Below the pieces are notes generated by a model that made no database searches, had not been told where the DNA came from, and saw nothing but the letters and a program-made list of their open reading frames with translations. Of a stretch of 64,000 bases of DNA, positions 15,229 through 23,562 are shown piece by piece. Where the stretch lies: NCBI RefSeq assembly GCF_042887685.1, contig NZ_JBHVOS010000005.1, positions 146,790-210,789 of the forward strand. The letters are read 5' to 3'. A program made the position numbers and the translations under genes. The DNA comes from Oerskovia sp042887685 (GTDB taxonomy: Bacteria; Actinomycetota; Actinomycetes; Actinomycetales; Cellulomonadaceae). Each line of letters opens with the position of its first letter. Within the stretch, counting starts at the first letter, position 1.

Positions 15229-17421
15229 ATGCGCGGCCTCCCCCGCTGGGTCCTGGCACCCGCGATCCTCGGCGCGCTGTTCGTCGTCGTGCCCGTCGTC
15301 GCGATGGTCGCGCGCCTCGACGTGTCCGGGGGGCTCGGCGGGATCTGGAACCTGCTCACCTCGCCGACCGCGACCGACGCCCTGTGGCTCTCGGTACGGA
15401 CCTCGCTCGTCGCGACCGTGTGCTGCGTGCTGCTCGGTGCGCCCATGGCCCTCGTCCTTGCACGGACCACGTTCCCCGGCCAGCGCGTGGCCCGTGCACT
15501 CGTGCTGCTCCCCCTCGTCCTGCCGCCCGTCGTGGGAGGCATCGCGCTGCTCTACACGTTCGGACGGCGCGGCCTGATCGGCCAGCACCTGTCCGTCCTG
15601 GGGATCGAGGTCGCGTTCACGACGACCGCGGTGGTCATGGCGCAGACCTTCGTCGCGCTGCCGTTCCTCGTGCTGAGCCTCGAAGGGTCGCTGCGGACGC
15701 ACGACGCACGCTACGAGGAGGTCGCCGCGACGCTCGGCGCCTCCCCCACGACCGTGCTGCGCCGCGTGACCCTGCCGCTCGTCCTGCCCGGGCTGGTGTC
15801 CGGGTCGGTGCTCGCGTTCGCGCGGGCGCTCGGGGAGTTCGGCGCGACGATCACGTTCGCCGGCGCGCTCCAGGGAGTCACGCAGACGCTGCCGCTCGAG
15901 ATCTACCTCCAGCGCAGCGCCGACCCCGACGCCGCCGTCGCGCTCTCCCTGCTGCTCGTGGTCGTGGCGGTGGTCGTCACGGCGGCGGTGCACGGCGGAC
16001 CGTTCGGGCGCGAGCCCGCCGCCGAGGGCGACCGGGCCTCGGCCGGGGGCGACGGGATCTCCGCCGAGGGCGACCGGCAGCGGGCCGACGGTGACCGGAT
16101 CTCCGCCGAGGGTGACGAGCATCCGGCCGACGGTGACGGGTCGCGTCACCCTCGGCAGGTCGGCGCGTCACCCTCGGCGACCCAGCACGTCACCCTCGGC
16201 GAACCGGGCGAGCCCGGCCGGCCCCGCGAGGCCGGCGCTCCCCTGCGCGTCCGGGTACGCCTCGCCGAGCGCGGCGTCGACGTCGACGTCACGGTCGAGC
16301 CCGGACAGGTGGTCGCGGTCCTCGGCGCCAACGGCGCGGGCAAGTCGACGCTCCTCCAGGCCGTCACCGGCCTCCTCCCCCACCGCGCCCGACCCCGGTC
16401 GGGACGCCCCGACGAGCTCCACGTCTCGATCGACGGCACCGTCCTCACCGACACCACCCGCGGCACCGCCGTCCCCCCACGACGGCGCAGGATCGGCTGG
16501 CTCACGCAACGTCCCCTGCTCTTCGCCCACCTCGACGCGGTCGACGACGTCGCGTTCGGCCTCCGCGCCCGGGGCGCCACCCGGCGAGACGCCCGCGCCT
16601 CGGCCCGCGAGCGCCTTGCCGAGCTCGACGCGGAGCACCTCGCCGGACGCCGACCGCGCGAGCTGTCCGGCGGGCAGGCGCAGCGCGTCTCGATCGCGCG
16701 CGCCCTCGCGACCGACCCCCGGGTCCTGCTGCTCGACGAGCCGCTGGCCTCGCTCGACGTCGGGGTCGCGCAGCAGGTGCGCCGCGCCCTGCACGACGCC
16801 CAGCGCGCGCACCCTCGCACGACGCTGCTCGTGACGCACGACCTCCTCGACGTCCTCCTCCTCGCCGACCGTGCGGTCGTCCTGGAGGGAGGCCGGGTCG
16901 TCGAGGACGGACCGGCGCGCGAGGTCCTCACGCGTCCCCGGTCGCGGTTCGCCGCCCGTCTCGCGGGCATCAACCTCCTCTCGGGCACCGCGACCGACGA
17001 CGGCGGCCTGCGTCTCGGCGCGGGCGGCGGCACGGCGAGCGGCACGAGCACCACGAGCCCCCTCGCCACGGCGCAGGTCCTCGCGCAGGTCGTCGCGGGC
17101 GTCGTCGCCGACGACGCCCGTCTGGTCGAGGGTGACCCTGCGGTCGCGATGTTCGAGCCGCGGGCGGTCGCGATCCACCGTGAGGCGCCGTCGGGCAGCC
17201 CTCGGAACGCCTTCGCGGTGACGATCACGTCGCTCGAGCCGCACGGGCAGCTCTTCCGGGCCTGGGGAGAGGTGACGGGTCCGCGCGAGGTGCGCGACGC
17301 CGTCGGGCACCTCGCTGCCGACCTGACACCGCGGTCCGTCGCGGACCTGCGCCTGGCGCCGGGCGAGCGCGTGTGGTTCGCGGTCAAGGCTGCCGAGGTG
17401 CAGGTCTACTCCACCCGCTGA
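15229..17421 (+). CDS. modBC: Fused molybdate ABC permease and ATPase (ModB-ModC)
   Basis: 730 residues from ATG at 15229, with GGGGAGG 8 nt upstream. Residues 1-260 are ModB: several helices and the EEVAATLGASPTTVLRRVTLPLVLPG loop that contacts the ATPase. Residues 262-340 are a polar linker whose first part is six near-identical heptapeptides (AEGDRAS-like). Residues 345-600 are ModC: Walker A GANGAGKST (about 366), Q-loop WLTQRPLL, signature LSGGQAQR, Walker B VLLLDEP and H-loop VTHD. Residues 605-730 form a C-terminal Mop/TOBE regulatory domain. One polypeptide carries both transporter halves. The linker is encoded by an array of the same 12-nt core found at the end of mnhG. Confidence 0.92.
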   Translation: MRGLPRWVLAPAILGALFVVVPVVAMVARLDVSGGLGGIWNLLTSPTATDALWLSVRTSLVATVCCVLLGAPMALVLARTTFPGQRVARALVLLPLVLPPVVGGIALLYTFGRRGLIGQHLSVLGIEVAFTTTAVVMAQTFVALPFLVLSLEGSLRTHDARYEEVAATLGASPTTVLRRVTLPLVLPGLVSGSVLAFARALGEFGATITFAGALQGVTQTLPLEIYLQRSADPDAAVALSLLLVVVAVVVTAAVHGGPFGREPAAEGDRASAGGDGISAEGDRQRADGDRISAEGDEHPADGDGSRHPRQVGASPSATQHVTLGEPGEPGRPREAGAPLRVRVRLAERGVDVDVTVEPGQVVAVLGANGAGKSTLLQAVTGLLPHRARPRSGRPDELHVSIDGTVLTDTTRGTAVPPRRRRIGWLTQRPLLFAHLDAVDDVAFGLRARGATRRDARASARERLAELDAEHLAGRRPRELSGGQAQRVSIARALATDPRVLLLDEPLASLDVGVAQQVRRALHDAQRAHPRTTLLVTHDLLDVLLLADRAVVLEGGRVVEDGPAREVLTRPRSRFAARLAGINLLSGTATDDGGLRLGAGGGTASGTSTTSPLATAQVLAQVVAGVVADDARLVEGDPAVAMFEPRAVAIHREAPSGSPRNAFAVTITSLEPHGQLFRAWGEVTGPREVRDAVGHLAADLTPRSVADLRLAPGERVWFAVKAAEVQVYSTR
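16021..16200. repeat. Nine 12-nt cores: six forward at 21-nt period, three inverted at 22-nt period
   Basis: GCCGAGGGTGAC-like cores begin at 16021, 16042, 16063, 16084, 16105 and 16126, exactly 21 nt apart. The complement GTCACCCTCGGC begins at 16145, 16167 and 16189, exactly 22 nt apart. The forward set keeps the reading frame and makes heptapeptides in the ModB-ModC linker. Forward and inverted sets can pair into a long hairpin. The inverted half has the same core, orientation and period as the array at 2824-2901. Confidence 0.9.
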
Positions 17422-17477
17422 GTGCGAAGCAGCTGTCGTCGATCGGCTGTCCGGACGACTGTTACTCCGCACTCGGC
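17417..17477. terminator. Facing 24-nt arms over both convergent stop codons
   Basis: The arm at 17417-17440 and the arm at 17454-17477 are complementary at 19 of 24 positions, with a 13-nt loop. The left arm holds the modBC stop (17419-17421) and the right arm the stop of the isomerase gene (17462-17464). The likely role is a bidirectional terminator; there is no T-run. Confidence 0.55.
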
Positions 17478-18724
17478 GGAAGGACGCGCTGAGCGCGCCA
17501 GGCACGCACGGACTCCGCGAGGCTCCCCGTGACCGGCACGTCCGCGAGGAGGAGCGCCTGCCCCGCGTGGTAGACGTCGGGCTTGCCGTCCCACACGACG
17601 GCGGACGGGCGGTTGTGGGCGTCGAGCTCGTGGTGCCAGGAGCCGCGCTCGACGTCGACGAGGTGCGCCCGCGCGTACGCCCACCAGTCGTCGGCGAGCT
17701 GCGCGTACCGCTCGTCCCCCGTGACCTGGGCGAAGACCTCCGCAGCCGCGATCGCCTCGGTCGCGACCCAGTGGAACCTGCGCCGCTCGACGGGCCGCCC
17801 GAACCAGTTGACCGTGTAGACGAAACCACCCTCGGCCCGGTCCCATCCGTCGGCCGCAGCACGGTCGAACAGGTTCTCGGCGGCGTCGAGGCGAGCCCCC
17901 GGCGTTCCCGTGCCCGCCGAGGCCTGCGCCGCGTCGAGCTGCAGGAGGAGGCGCGCCCACTCGAAGCCGTGCCCGGGCGTCGACCCGTAGGGCTTGAACT
18001 GGTCTGCAGGGTGCTCGGCGTTGAGCTCGAGCTCGGGTCGCCACTCCGCGTCGAAGTGCTCGACGACGCGCCAGTCCTGCGCGGCGGCCCAGCCGACGAC
18101 GCGGTCCGCGATCGCGCTCGCCCGCTCGAGCCACCGGCGGTCGCCCGTCGCCGAGTGCGCGGCGAGCAGCGCCTCGACGCCGTGCATGTTGGCGTTCGCG
18201 CCCCGGTAGGGGGTGCACGTGGTCCAGGCGCGGTCCCACTCGTCGCGGAGCATGCCCTGGTCCGCCTCCCAGAACTCCTGGTCGAGGATGCGCAGCGCGT
18301 CGTCGAGCAGCCCGCGCGCGCCGGGCCGTCCCGCGATCGTGGCGCTCGACGCCGCCAGGACGACGAACGCGTGCGCGTAGGCGCTCTTGGTGTCGTCGAC
18401 CGCGTCACCCGGCCCGCGCGACGCGAACCAGCCACCGTCCGTGGGGTCCGCGAGGTGGGTGCGCAACCCGTCGAGGGCAAGGTCCGCGAGCGTGTCCGCC
18501 CCGGGCACCCCGAGCAGGGTCCCGAGCGCGTACATGTGGGCCGTGCGCGCGGTGATCCAGGTGTGCACGGGCTCGTGCGGGTCGGGCACTCCTTCGTCGT
18601 CGAGCCACCGCGCCCCGCCGTCGGGCCCGAGGGACGCCTGCGCGAACGCGAGCAGCCTGCGCAGCTCGTCGTGGCGCCACACGGCCCCGTCGGTCGTGCG
18701 TGCCGGCTCGTCCATGACCGTCAT
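17462..18724 (-). CDS. AGE-family sugar isomerase/epimerase (mannose isomerase or YihS-like)
   Basis: 420 residues, an (alpha/alpha)6-barrel enzyme of the N-acylglucosamine 2-epimerase superfamily. Family motifs: HTWITARTAHMYALG, RGANANMHGVEALLA, STPGHGFEWARLLLQ with a catalytic histidine, RFHWVATEAIAA, SWHHELDAHNRPS and KPDVYHAGQALLL with the second catalytic histidine. These match mannose isomerase/YihS-like aldose-ketose isomerases better than GlcNAc 2-epimerase. With the glucose/mannose-like importer upstream on the same strand, conversion of an imported aldose such as mannose to a ketose is the likely role (inference). Cellobiose 2-epimerase is an alternative. It starts 118 nt after the permease gene. 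Confidence 0.87.
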   Translation of the reverse strand: MTVMDEPARTTDGAVWRHDELRRLLAFAQASLGPDGGARWLDDEGVPDPHEPVHTWITARTAHMYALGTLLGVPGADTLADLALDGLRTHLADPTDGGWFASRGPGDAVDDTKSAYAHAFVVLAASSATIAGRPGARGLLDDALRILDQEFWEADQGMLRDEWDRAWTTCTPYRGANANMHGVEALLAAHSATGDRRWLERASAIADRVVGWAAAQDWRVVEHFDAEWRPELELNAEHPADQFKPYGSTPGHGFEWARLLLQLDAAQASAGTGTPGARLDAAENLFDRAAADGWDRAEGGFVYTVNWFGRPVERRRFHWVATEAIAAAEVFAQVTGDERYAQLADDWWAYARAHLVDVERGSWHHELDAHNRPSAVVWDGKPDVYHAGQALLLADVPVTGSLAESVRAWRAQRVLPPSAE

Positions 18725-18842
18725 CGTTCCCCGTTCGTCGTTCTCGTCAGTGATCTTCCCCGGGCGGGCACGTCCCCGTCGAACGCCCGACGGCGCAGCG
18801 TCCGTCCCGCCGAGCCCGGCCAGGCCGCCCGGCCAGGCCGCC

Positions 18843-19757
18843 TCACCCCTTGACCGACCCGGACATGAGCCCGCCCATGAAGTACTTGCCGAGCAGGATG
18901 TAGACCAGGAGGGTCGGGAGCGAAGCGAACAGCGCCCCCGCCATCGACACGCCGTAGTTCTGCAGCAGCGCCCCGTTCGCGAGGTTGTTGAGCGCGAGCG
19001 TGACCGGACCGTTCTGGCTCGAGGAGAAGAACACCGCGAAGAGGAAGTCGTTCCACGCCGACGTGAACTGCCAGATCAGCACGACCACGAAGCTCGGGAT
19101 CGAGAGCGGCAGGACGATCGACCAGTAGGTGCGCAGCATGCCCGCCCCGTCGACGCGCGCGGCCTCGATGAGCTCGTTCGGGACGGTCTGGTAGTAGTTG
19201 CGGAAGATCAGCGTCGTGATCGGCAGGCCGTAGATCACGTGCAGCACGATCAGCGTCGGGATGCCGCTCGGCAGGTCGAGGCTCAGGACGAGCTGGTTGA
19301 GCGGGATGATCACCGCCTGGTACGGGATGAACATGCCGAAGAGGATGAGCGTGAAGACGAGGTTCGCGCCGCGGAACCGCCAGCGCGAGAGCACGAACCC
19401 GTTGAGCGACCCGAGGAACGCCGAGATCAACGCGGCCGGGACCACCATCTGGAGCGTGCGCAGGATCGCCGGTGACAGCGCGGTCCACGCCGCCTGCCAG
19501 TTCTCGGTGGTCCACACCTGCGGCAGGTTCCAGGCGCGGGTCGGGGCGGCGTCGCCCGGTCCCTTGAAGCTCGTGACGAGCAGGACGTACACGGGCACGA
19601 GGACGATGAGCACGAACAGGATCAGGAGCAGGTAGCGCAGCGTGCGGGCCACGGAGAACCGCTCGACGGGCTTCTTGCGACGACGCGACCCGGCGGTGCC
19701 GGACCCCGAGCCCGAACCCGGGGTCGTCTCCTCGACGGGGGTGGTGACCGTGGTCAT
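18843..19757 (-). CDS. Sugar ABC importer permease (MalG type)
   Basis: 304 residues from ATG at 19757, which overlaps the stop of the partner permease. A polar N-terminal tail (residues 1-35, Gly/Ser/Thr then RRRKKP) precedes six predicted helices. The cytoplasmic EAA loop that docks the ATPase reads NELIEAARVDGAGMLRTYWSIVLPLSIPS. The C-terminus YILLGKYFMGGLMSGSVKG is typical of MalG-like permeases. Channel half for a mono- or disaccharide; no ATPase gene is in this operon, so a shared MsiK-type ATPase elsewhere probably energises it (inference). Confidence 0.92.
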   Translation of the reverse strand: MTTVTTPVEETTPGSGSGSGTAGSRRRKKPVERFSVARTLRYLLLILFVLIVLVPVYVLLVTSFKGPGDAAPTRAWNLPQVWTTENWQAAWTALSPAILRTLQMVVPAALISAFLGSLNGFVLSRWRFRGANLVFTLILFGMFIPYQAVIIPLNQLVLSLDLPSGIPTLIVLHVIYGLPITTLIFRNYYQTVPNELIEAARVDGAGMLRTYWSIVLPLSIPSFVVVLIWQFTSAWNDFLFAVFFSSSQNGPVTLALNNLANGALLQNYGVSMAGALFASLPTLLVYILLGKYFMGGLMSGSVKG

Positions 19758-20659
19758 CGGATCCTCTCCTTGCGGTTCAGGGAGATCAGGTAGGGCACGA
19801 TCACGAGGGCCACGATGATGAGCAGGATCGCGCCCACCGCGGCCGCGTTCGCGTAGTCGAAGCTCGACTTGAAGACGTACATGTCGACGGCCGGGACCTT
19901 GGTCTGGTAGTTCGACGGCTTGGAGATCGACATGATGAGGTCGAACGCCTTGAGCGACATGTGGCCCACGATGATGAGCGCGGACAGCGCGATCGGGGTG
20001 AGCTGCGGGAAGAGCACGTAGCGGTACAGCTTCCACTCGCTCGCACCGTCGATGCGGGCCGCCTCGCGCAGCTCCTCCGGGATGCCGCGGAACCCTGCGA
20101 GGAAGAGCGCCATGACGTAGCCGGAGAGCTGCCAGATCGCGGGGATCGCGATGGCCGCGATACCGAAGGTGACGTTGTTCCACCAGTTGTTCTGCAGCGC
20201 GTCGAGCCCGATCATCTGGAACAGCCGGTTGAGGCCGCTCGCCTTCTCGCCCTGGTTCGAGTTGAGGAGCCAGCGCCACACGACGCCCGAGGCGATGAAC
20301 GAGACCGCCATGGGGAACAGGTAGACGGCGCGGAAGAACCCTTCGCCCTTGACGGGCTTGTCGAGGAGCCAGGCCCAGACGAACCCGACGACCATGGTGC
20401 CCACCAGGAAGACCACGGTGTAGATCAGGAGGTTCAGCAGGGAGTGCTGGAACTCCGGGCTCGCGAGCAGGTCGAGGTAGTTCTGGAAGCCCACACGGGA
20501 CACGGGTGCCTGCCCCGTGGACTGTGCGGCCTTGTGCATGTCGGTGGTCGAGGTCGAGAAGTTGATCCCGATGAGGCCGTAGACGAACACCCCCACCAGG
20601 ATCAGGGACGGGGCGACGAGGAGCAGCGGCGGCCCCCATCGTCGGGCGGAGTGGATCAC
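19754..20659 (-). CDS. Sugar ABC importer permease (MalF type)
   Basis: 301 residues. GTG at 20659 is chosen because GGAGG lies 7 nt upstream; an ATG at 20686 would add nine residues without a ribosome site. Six helices are predicted, starting WGPPLLLVAPSLILVGVFVYGL. The EAA loop reads EELREAARIDGASEWKLYRYVLFPQLTP. It pairs with the MalG-type permease (4-nt overlap) to form the channel. A large hairpin lies between this gene and the binding-protein gene upstream. Confidence 0.92.
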   Translation of the reverse strand: MIHSARRWGPPLLLVAPSLILVGVFVYGLIGINFSTSTTDMHKAAQSTGQAPVSRVGFQNYLDLLASPEFQHSLLNLLIYTVVFLVGTMVVGFVWAWLLDKPVKGEGFFRAVYLFPMAVSFIASGVVWRWLLNSNQGEKASGLNRLFQMIGLDALQNNWWNNVTFGIAAIAIPAIWQLSGYVMALFLAGFRGIPEELREAARIDGASEWKLYRYVLFPQLTPIALSALIIVGHMSLKAFDLIMSISKPSNYQTKVPAVDMYVFKSSFDYANAAAVGAILLIIVALVIVPYLISLNRKERIR

Positions 20660-20790
20660 CGGTGATCCTCCAAGGTGTGCGGGCACGGTCCGGGGCGCAC
20701 GCTGCGCACGGGGGTGCGGGAGCGCCCGCCGACCGGTGCGGCGGGGAACGAGGCGGTGCGGCGGGGCGCCGCGGGTGCGTGACGCGACCG

Positions 20791-20839
20791 GGCGGCGCCC
20801 GTCGCGGGCTGCGCGAGCAGCTCTGCGACGGGCGCCGCC
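20791..20839 (-). terminator. Hairpin between binding-protein and permease genes (attenuator-like)
   Basis: A perfect 15-bp stem (GGCGGCGCCCGTCGC with its complement) and a 19-nt loop that can form its own GCTGC-GCGA-GCAGC stem. It lies in the spacer between the binding protein and the first permease. Such hairpins commonly stop most transcripts or protect the upstream mRNA so that the binding protein is made in excess. Confidence 0.6.
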
Positions 20840-20845
20840 TGCGGC

Positions 20846-22135
20846 CTACTCGGCGGTCGCGGCGGCCAGGTCGGCCTGGTACTGCGCCAGGTCGGAGGCA
20901 CCGGACGTGAACTTGCTCGTCGCGTCCGAGATGGCGTTGAGCACGGCGACCGAGGCGGCTGCGCCGTGGGCGAGCGACGGCACGATCGTGTCGTCCGCGA
21001 ACGAGGTGATGGCCGTCTGCTGGTACTCCGAGAAGTCGGCAGGGTTCGCGTCGGTGCGGGCCGGGATGGAGCCCTTGGCCTTGTTGAACGCCGTCTGGCC
21101 CTCGAGGCTCGAGACCGTCTCGAGCCACGCCTTGGCACCGTCGGGGTTCTTGGCGCCCACGGGGAGCGTGAACGAGTCGGCGAGGAACCCGAACATGCCG
21201 TCCGTCCCGGGGACCGGGAAGTAGGTGAAGTCCGTGCCGGCCGTCTTGCCGGCCTCCTCGAACGCCGCCACGGCCCAGTCGCCCATGACGTTGAACGCGG
21301 CGTCGCCGTCCATGACGAGCTGGGTGGCCTCGGGCCAGTCCAGGCCGTCGCGGTCGGTGTTGGTGTAGCTCATGAGCTTCTGGAAGTCCTCGAGAGCGGC
21401 CGTGACCTCGGGGCTCTTCCAGTCGGTCGTGCCGTCCCAGAGCCCGTTGTAGGCCTCGGCGCCGAGGTCGGCCATGAGGACCGTCTCGAGCAGGTTGACC
21501 TGGGTCCACGTCTGGCCGACCGAGAGGGCGGTCTTGCCCGTGGCCTGGACCGCGTCGAGAGCCGCGAACCAGTCGTCGAGGGTCGCGTAGGTCGCCGCGG
21601 GGTCGAGGCCCGCCTCGGTCAGGACCGCGGGGTTGGCCCAGACCATGTTCGAGCGGTGGATGTTGGAGGGCATCGAGTAGATCTTGCCGTCGACCGTGAG
21701 GAGGTCGATGAGGTCCTGCGGGAAGACGTCCGTGACCCCGAACTCGTCGTAGAGGTCGGAGATGTCCTCGATCTGGGCGGCGTCGATGTAGTCCGTGAGC
21801 TCGGCGCCCGCGTGGGCCTGGAAGGTGTCCGGCGGGTCGTTGGCCTGGAGCCGGGTCTGGAGCAGGTCCTTGGCGGCCGATCCGGCGCCACCGGCGACCG
21901 CGCCGTTCACGAACGTGTAGTCGGGGTGCTGCTCGTCGAAGACCGAGACGAGGGCGTCGAGGCCGGCCTTCTCGGAGCCGGCGGCCCACCAGGTGAAGAC
22001 CTCGACGTCGCCGCCTGAGCCACCCCCCGTGCCGCCCGAGGTGGAATCGCTACCAGAGTCGCCGCTGCAAGCCGCGAGGGCCAGGAGGGCTGCGGTGCCC
22101 ACCAGTGCCCCGGCGACGCGTAATCCGTTACGCAT
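20846..22135 (-). CDS. Sugar-binding lipoprotein, glucose/mannose-like
   Basis: 429 residues. The signal peptide ends in the lipobox LALAAC; a Ser/Gly-rich spacer follows. The mature domain is an extracellular solute-binding protein family 1 member: VEVFTWWAAGSEKAGLDALVSVFDEQHP, DTFQAHAGAELTDYI, GKIYSMPSNIHRSNMVWANP, DAAFNVMGDWAVAAFEEAG and SFTLPVGAKNPDGAKAWLETV. The FTWWAAGSEKAGL opening and the overall layout recall GtsA/glucose-mannose binding proteins, hence the substrate guess (inference). Lead gene of the operon, with a textbook promoter and a LacI operator just upstream. Confidence 0.9.
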   Translation of the reverse strand: MRNGLRVAGALVGTAALLALAACSGDSGSDSTSGGTGGGSGGDVEVFTWWAAGSEKAGLDALVSVFDEQHPDYTFVNGAVAGGAGSAAKDLLQTRLQANDPPDTFQAHAGAELTDYIDAAQIEDISDLYDEFGVTDVFPQDLIDLLTVDGKIYSMPSNIHRSNMVWANPAVLTEAGLDPAATYATLDDWFAALDAVQATGKTALSVGQTWTQVNLLETVLMADLGAEAYNGLWDGTTDWKSPEVTAALEDFQKLMSYTNTDRDGLDWPEATQLVMDGDAAFNVMGDWAVAAFEEAGKTAGTDFTYFPVPGTDGMFGFLADSFTLPVGAKNPDGAKAWLETVSSLEGQTAFNKAKGSIPARTDANPADFSEYQQTAITSFADDTIVPSLAHGAAASVAVLNAISDATSKFTSGASDLAQYQADLAAATAE

Positions 22136-22154
22136 GGGGTCCTACTTTCGTCGT

Positions 22155-22168
22155 TGACAGCGCTGTCA
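22155..22168. promoter_or_regulatory. LacI operator TGACAGCGCTGTCA, operon copy
   Basis: A perfect 14-bp palindrome between the promoter (22181-22209) and the ATG of the binding-protein gene, at about +6 to +19 of the predicted transcript. An identical copy lies at the lacI promoter (23548-23561). Confidence 0.9.
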
Positions 22169-22180
22169 GGAACAGGTCGA

Positions 22181-22209
22181 ACGTAAGACCGTGCACCGGG
22201 ATCTGTCAA
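22181..22209 (-). promoter_or_regulatory. Promoter of the sugar-importer operon
   Basis: -35 TTGACA (22204-22209), 17-nt spacer, -10 TTACGT (22181-22186) on the minus strand. Predicted start near 22174, immediately upstream of the LacI operator. Confidence 0.75.
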
Positions 22210-22277
22210 AGAGCTGCGCCGAATCGTTACCTCGAGGAGACCTGGGCAGGGCTCGAAGAGGACGACGACGACAAAGC

Positions 22278-22317
22278 GACCGACCCGGCAGGGTCGGCAG
22301 GCCCGGCCGGGTCGGTC
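22278..22317 (-). terminator. Hairpin after lacI
   Basis: GACCGACCCGG (22278-22288) faces CCGGGTCGGTC (22307-22317), 29 nt beyond the lacI stop on the minus strand. Confidence 0.6.
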
Positions 22318-22345
22318 AGGACCGAGCGAGACCCGGCCCGTCGGG

Positions 22346-23410
22346 TCACCGCCCTGCCGGGACCTCCATCGCTGCCTGGCGCGGCGCGATCTCCCCGGAC
22401 CCCCGGGGGATCAGGGCGGTCGGGACGACCCGCAGCCGCGGGGCCCCTCCGGGCGACTCGATGCGGTCGACGGCGAGCCGCGCGGCCTCCTGGCCCATCA
22501 CGGAGATCTCGTAGCCCACGACGGTCACGTCGAGGACGTCCGCGAGCTCGAAGTCGTCGAACCCGACGAGGGCGACGTCGCGGCGCGTGCCGTGACCGGT
22601 GCGCAGCGCCCGGAGCGCACCCTGGGTGATCTTGTTGTTGGCCGTGAGGATCGCGGTGGGCGGCTCGTCGAGGGCGAGGAGTCCCTGGACCGCCTCGCGG
22701 GCGGTCGCGGCGTCGTGCAGCCCGTCGCGCACGTAGCGCTCGGGGTCCTCGATCCCGGCTTCGCGCAGCGCGGCGACGAAGCCCTCGTGCCGTTCGCGGA
22801 ACGTCCACAGGCGGGACAGGTCGCCGGCGAGCGCGATCCGGCGGTGCCCCTGCGCGAGCAGGTGCCGGGTCGCTGCGGCCGCGCCGGCGCGGTTGTCGAG
22901 CACGACGGTGTCGGCCTCGATCCCGCTCGGCGGGCGGTCGAGGAAGACGACGGGTACTCCGGAGGCGAGCTCGGCGTGCAGGTAGGAGTGGTCCGTCGCC
23001 GTGGGGGCGATGAACAGGGCGGCGACGCGGCGTTCGATCAGCGCGTCGATGAGCTCACGCTCCTGGTCCGCGTCCTCGTCGGAGCTCGTGGTGATGAGCT
23101 GGAGCCCGTGCTTGCGCAGCTCGCGCTCGATCCCGCCCGCGAGGTCGGAGTAGAAGGGGTTGGCGATGTCCCCGGTCACGAACCCGACGAGCCGGGAGCC
23201 TCCGCCGCGCGCGAGGTCCGCTGCGACCGCGTTGCGTCGAAACCCGAGTGCGTCGGCGGCCGTGCGCACCTTGAGGCGGGTCGCCTCGGCGACGCTGGGT
23301 TCGTCGTTGAGCACGCGGGACGCCGTCTTGAGGCTGACTCCCGCGGCCTCGGCCACTGCGGCGAGGGTCGGGCGACCTCCGCCGCGCGCGGCGCGGCCTC
23401 CTGCGGCCAT
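22346..23410 (-). CDS. LacI-family transcriptional repressor of the sugar-importer operon
   Basis: 354 residues from ATG at 23410; a GTG two codons upstream is possible. Residues 14-65 are the LacI helix-turn-helix and hinge helix (TLAAVAEAAGVSLKTASRVLNDE, then ALGFRRNAVAADLARG). The rest is a periplasmic-binding-protein-like effector domain (LVGFVTGDIANPFYSDLAGGIERE, VVFLDRPPSG, VALVGFDDFELADVLDVTVV). Two identical TGACAGCGCTGTCA palindromes, one at the importer promoter and one on its own promoter, are very probably its operators, so it represses the operon and itself until a sugar binds (inference). Confidence 0.93.
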   Translation of the reverse strand: MAAGGRAARGGGRPTLAAVAEAAGVSLKTASRVLNDEPSVAEATRLKVRTAADALGFRRNAVAADLARGGGSRLVGFVTGDIANPFYSDLAGGIERELRKHGLQLITTSSDEDADQERELIDALIERRVAALFIAPTATDHSYLHAELASGVPVVFLDRPPSGIEADTVVLDNRAGAAAATRHLLAQGHRRIALAGDLSRLWTFRERHEGFVAALREAGIEDPERYVRDGLHDAATAREAVQGLLALDEPPTAILTANNKITQGALRALRTGHGTRRDVALVGFDDFELADVLDVTVVGYEISVMGQEAARLAVDRIESPGGAPRLRVVPTALIPRGSGEIAPRQAAMEVPAGR

Positions 23411-23533
23411 GTGCACCCACCCCCGCACGGTTCGACTGGCGGGGATTCTTCCACACCCCCGGTTGGCTCCGCCCCGACGTGTCACGACCGACGCGGTTCG
23501 GGCGGTCAGGACCGTCCGGCGCTTCCTGGGGCG

Positions 23534-23562
23534 AGTAGACCCGAATCTGACAGCGCTGTCAA
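23534..23562 (-). promoter_or_regulatory. Promoter of lacI
   Basis: -35 TTGACA (23557-23562), 17-nt spacer, -10 TCTACT (23534-23539) on the minus strand. The -35 is shared with the operator palindrome, which fits autorepression. Confidence 0.7.
23548..23561. promoter_or_regulatory. LacI operator TGACAGCGCTGTCA, lacI copy
   Basis: A perfect 14-bp palindrome identical to that at 22155-22168, overlapping the -35 of the lacI promoter. Confidence 0.9.

Noticed and set aside
16021..16200. CRISPR-like array
   Set aside because: Units are only 12 nt with 9-10 nt spacers, partly inverted and coding, with no cas genes nearby.
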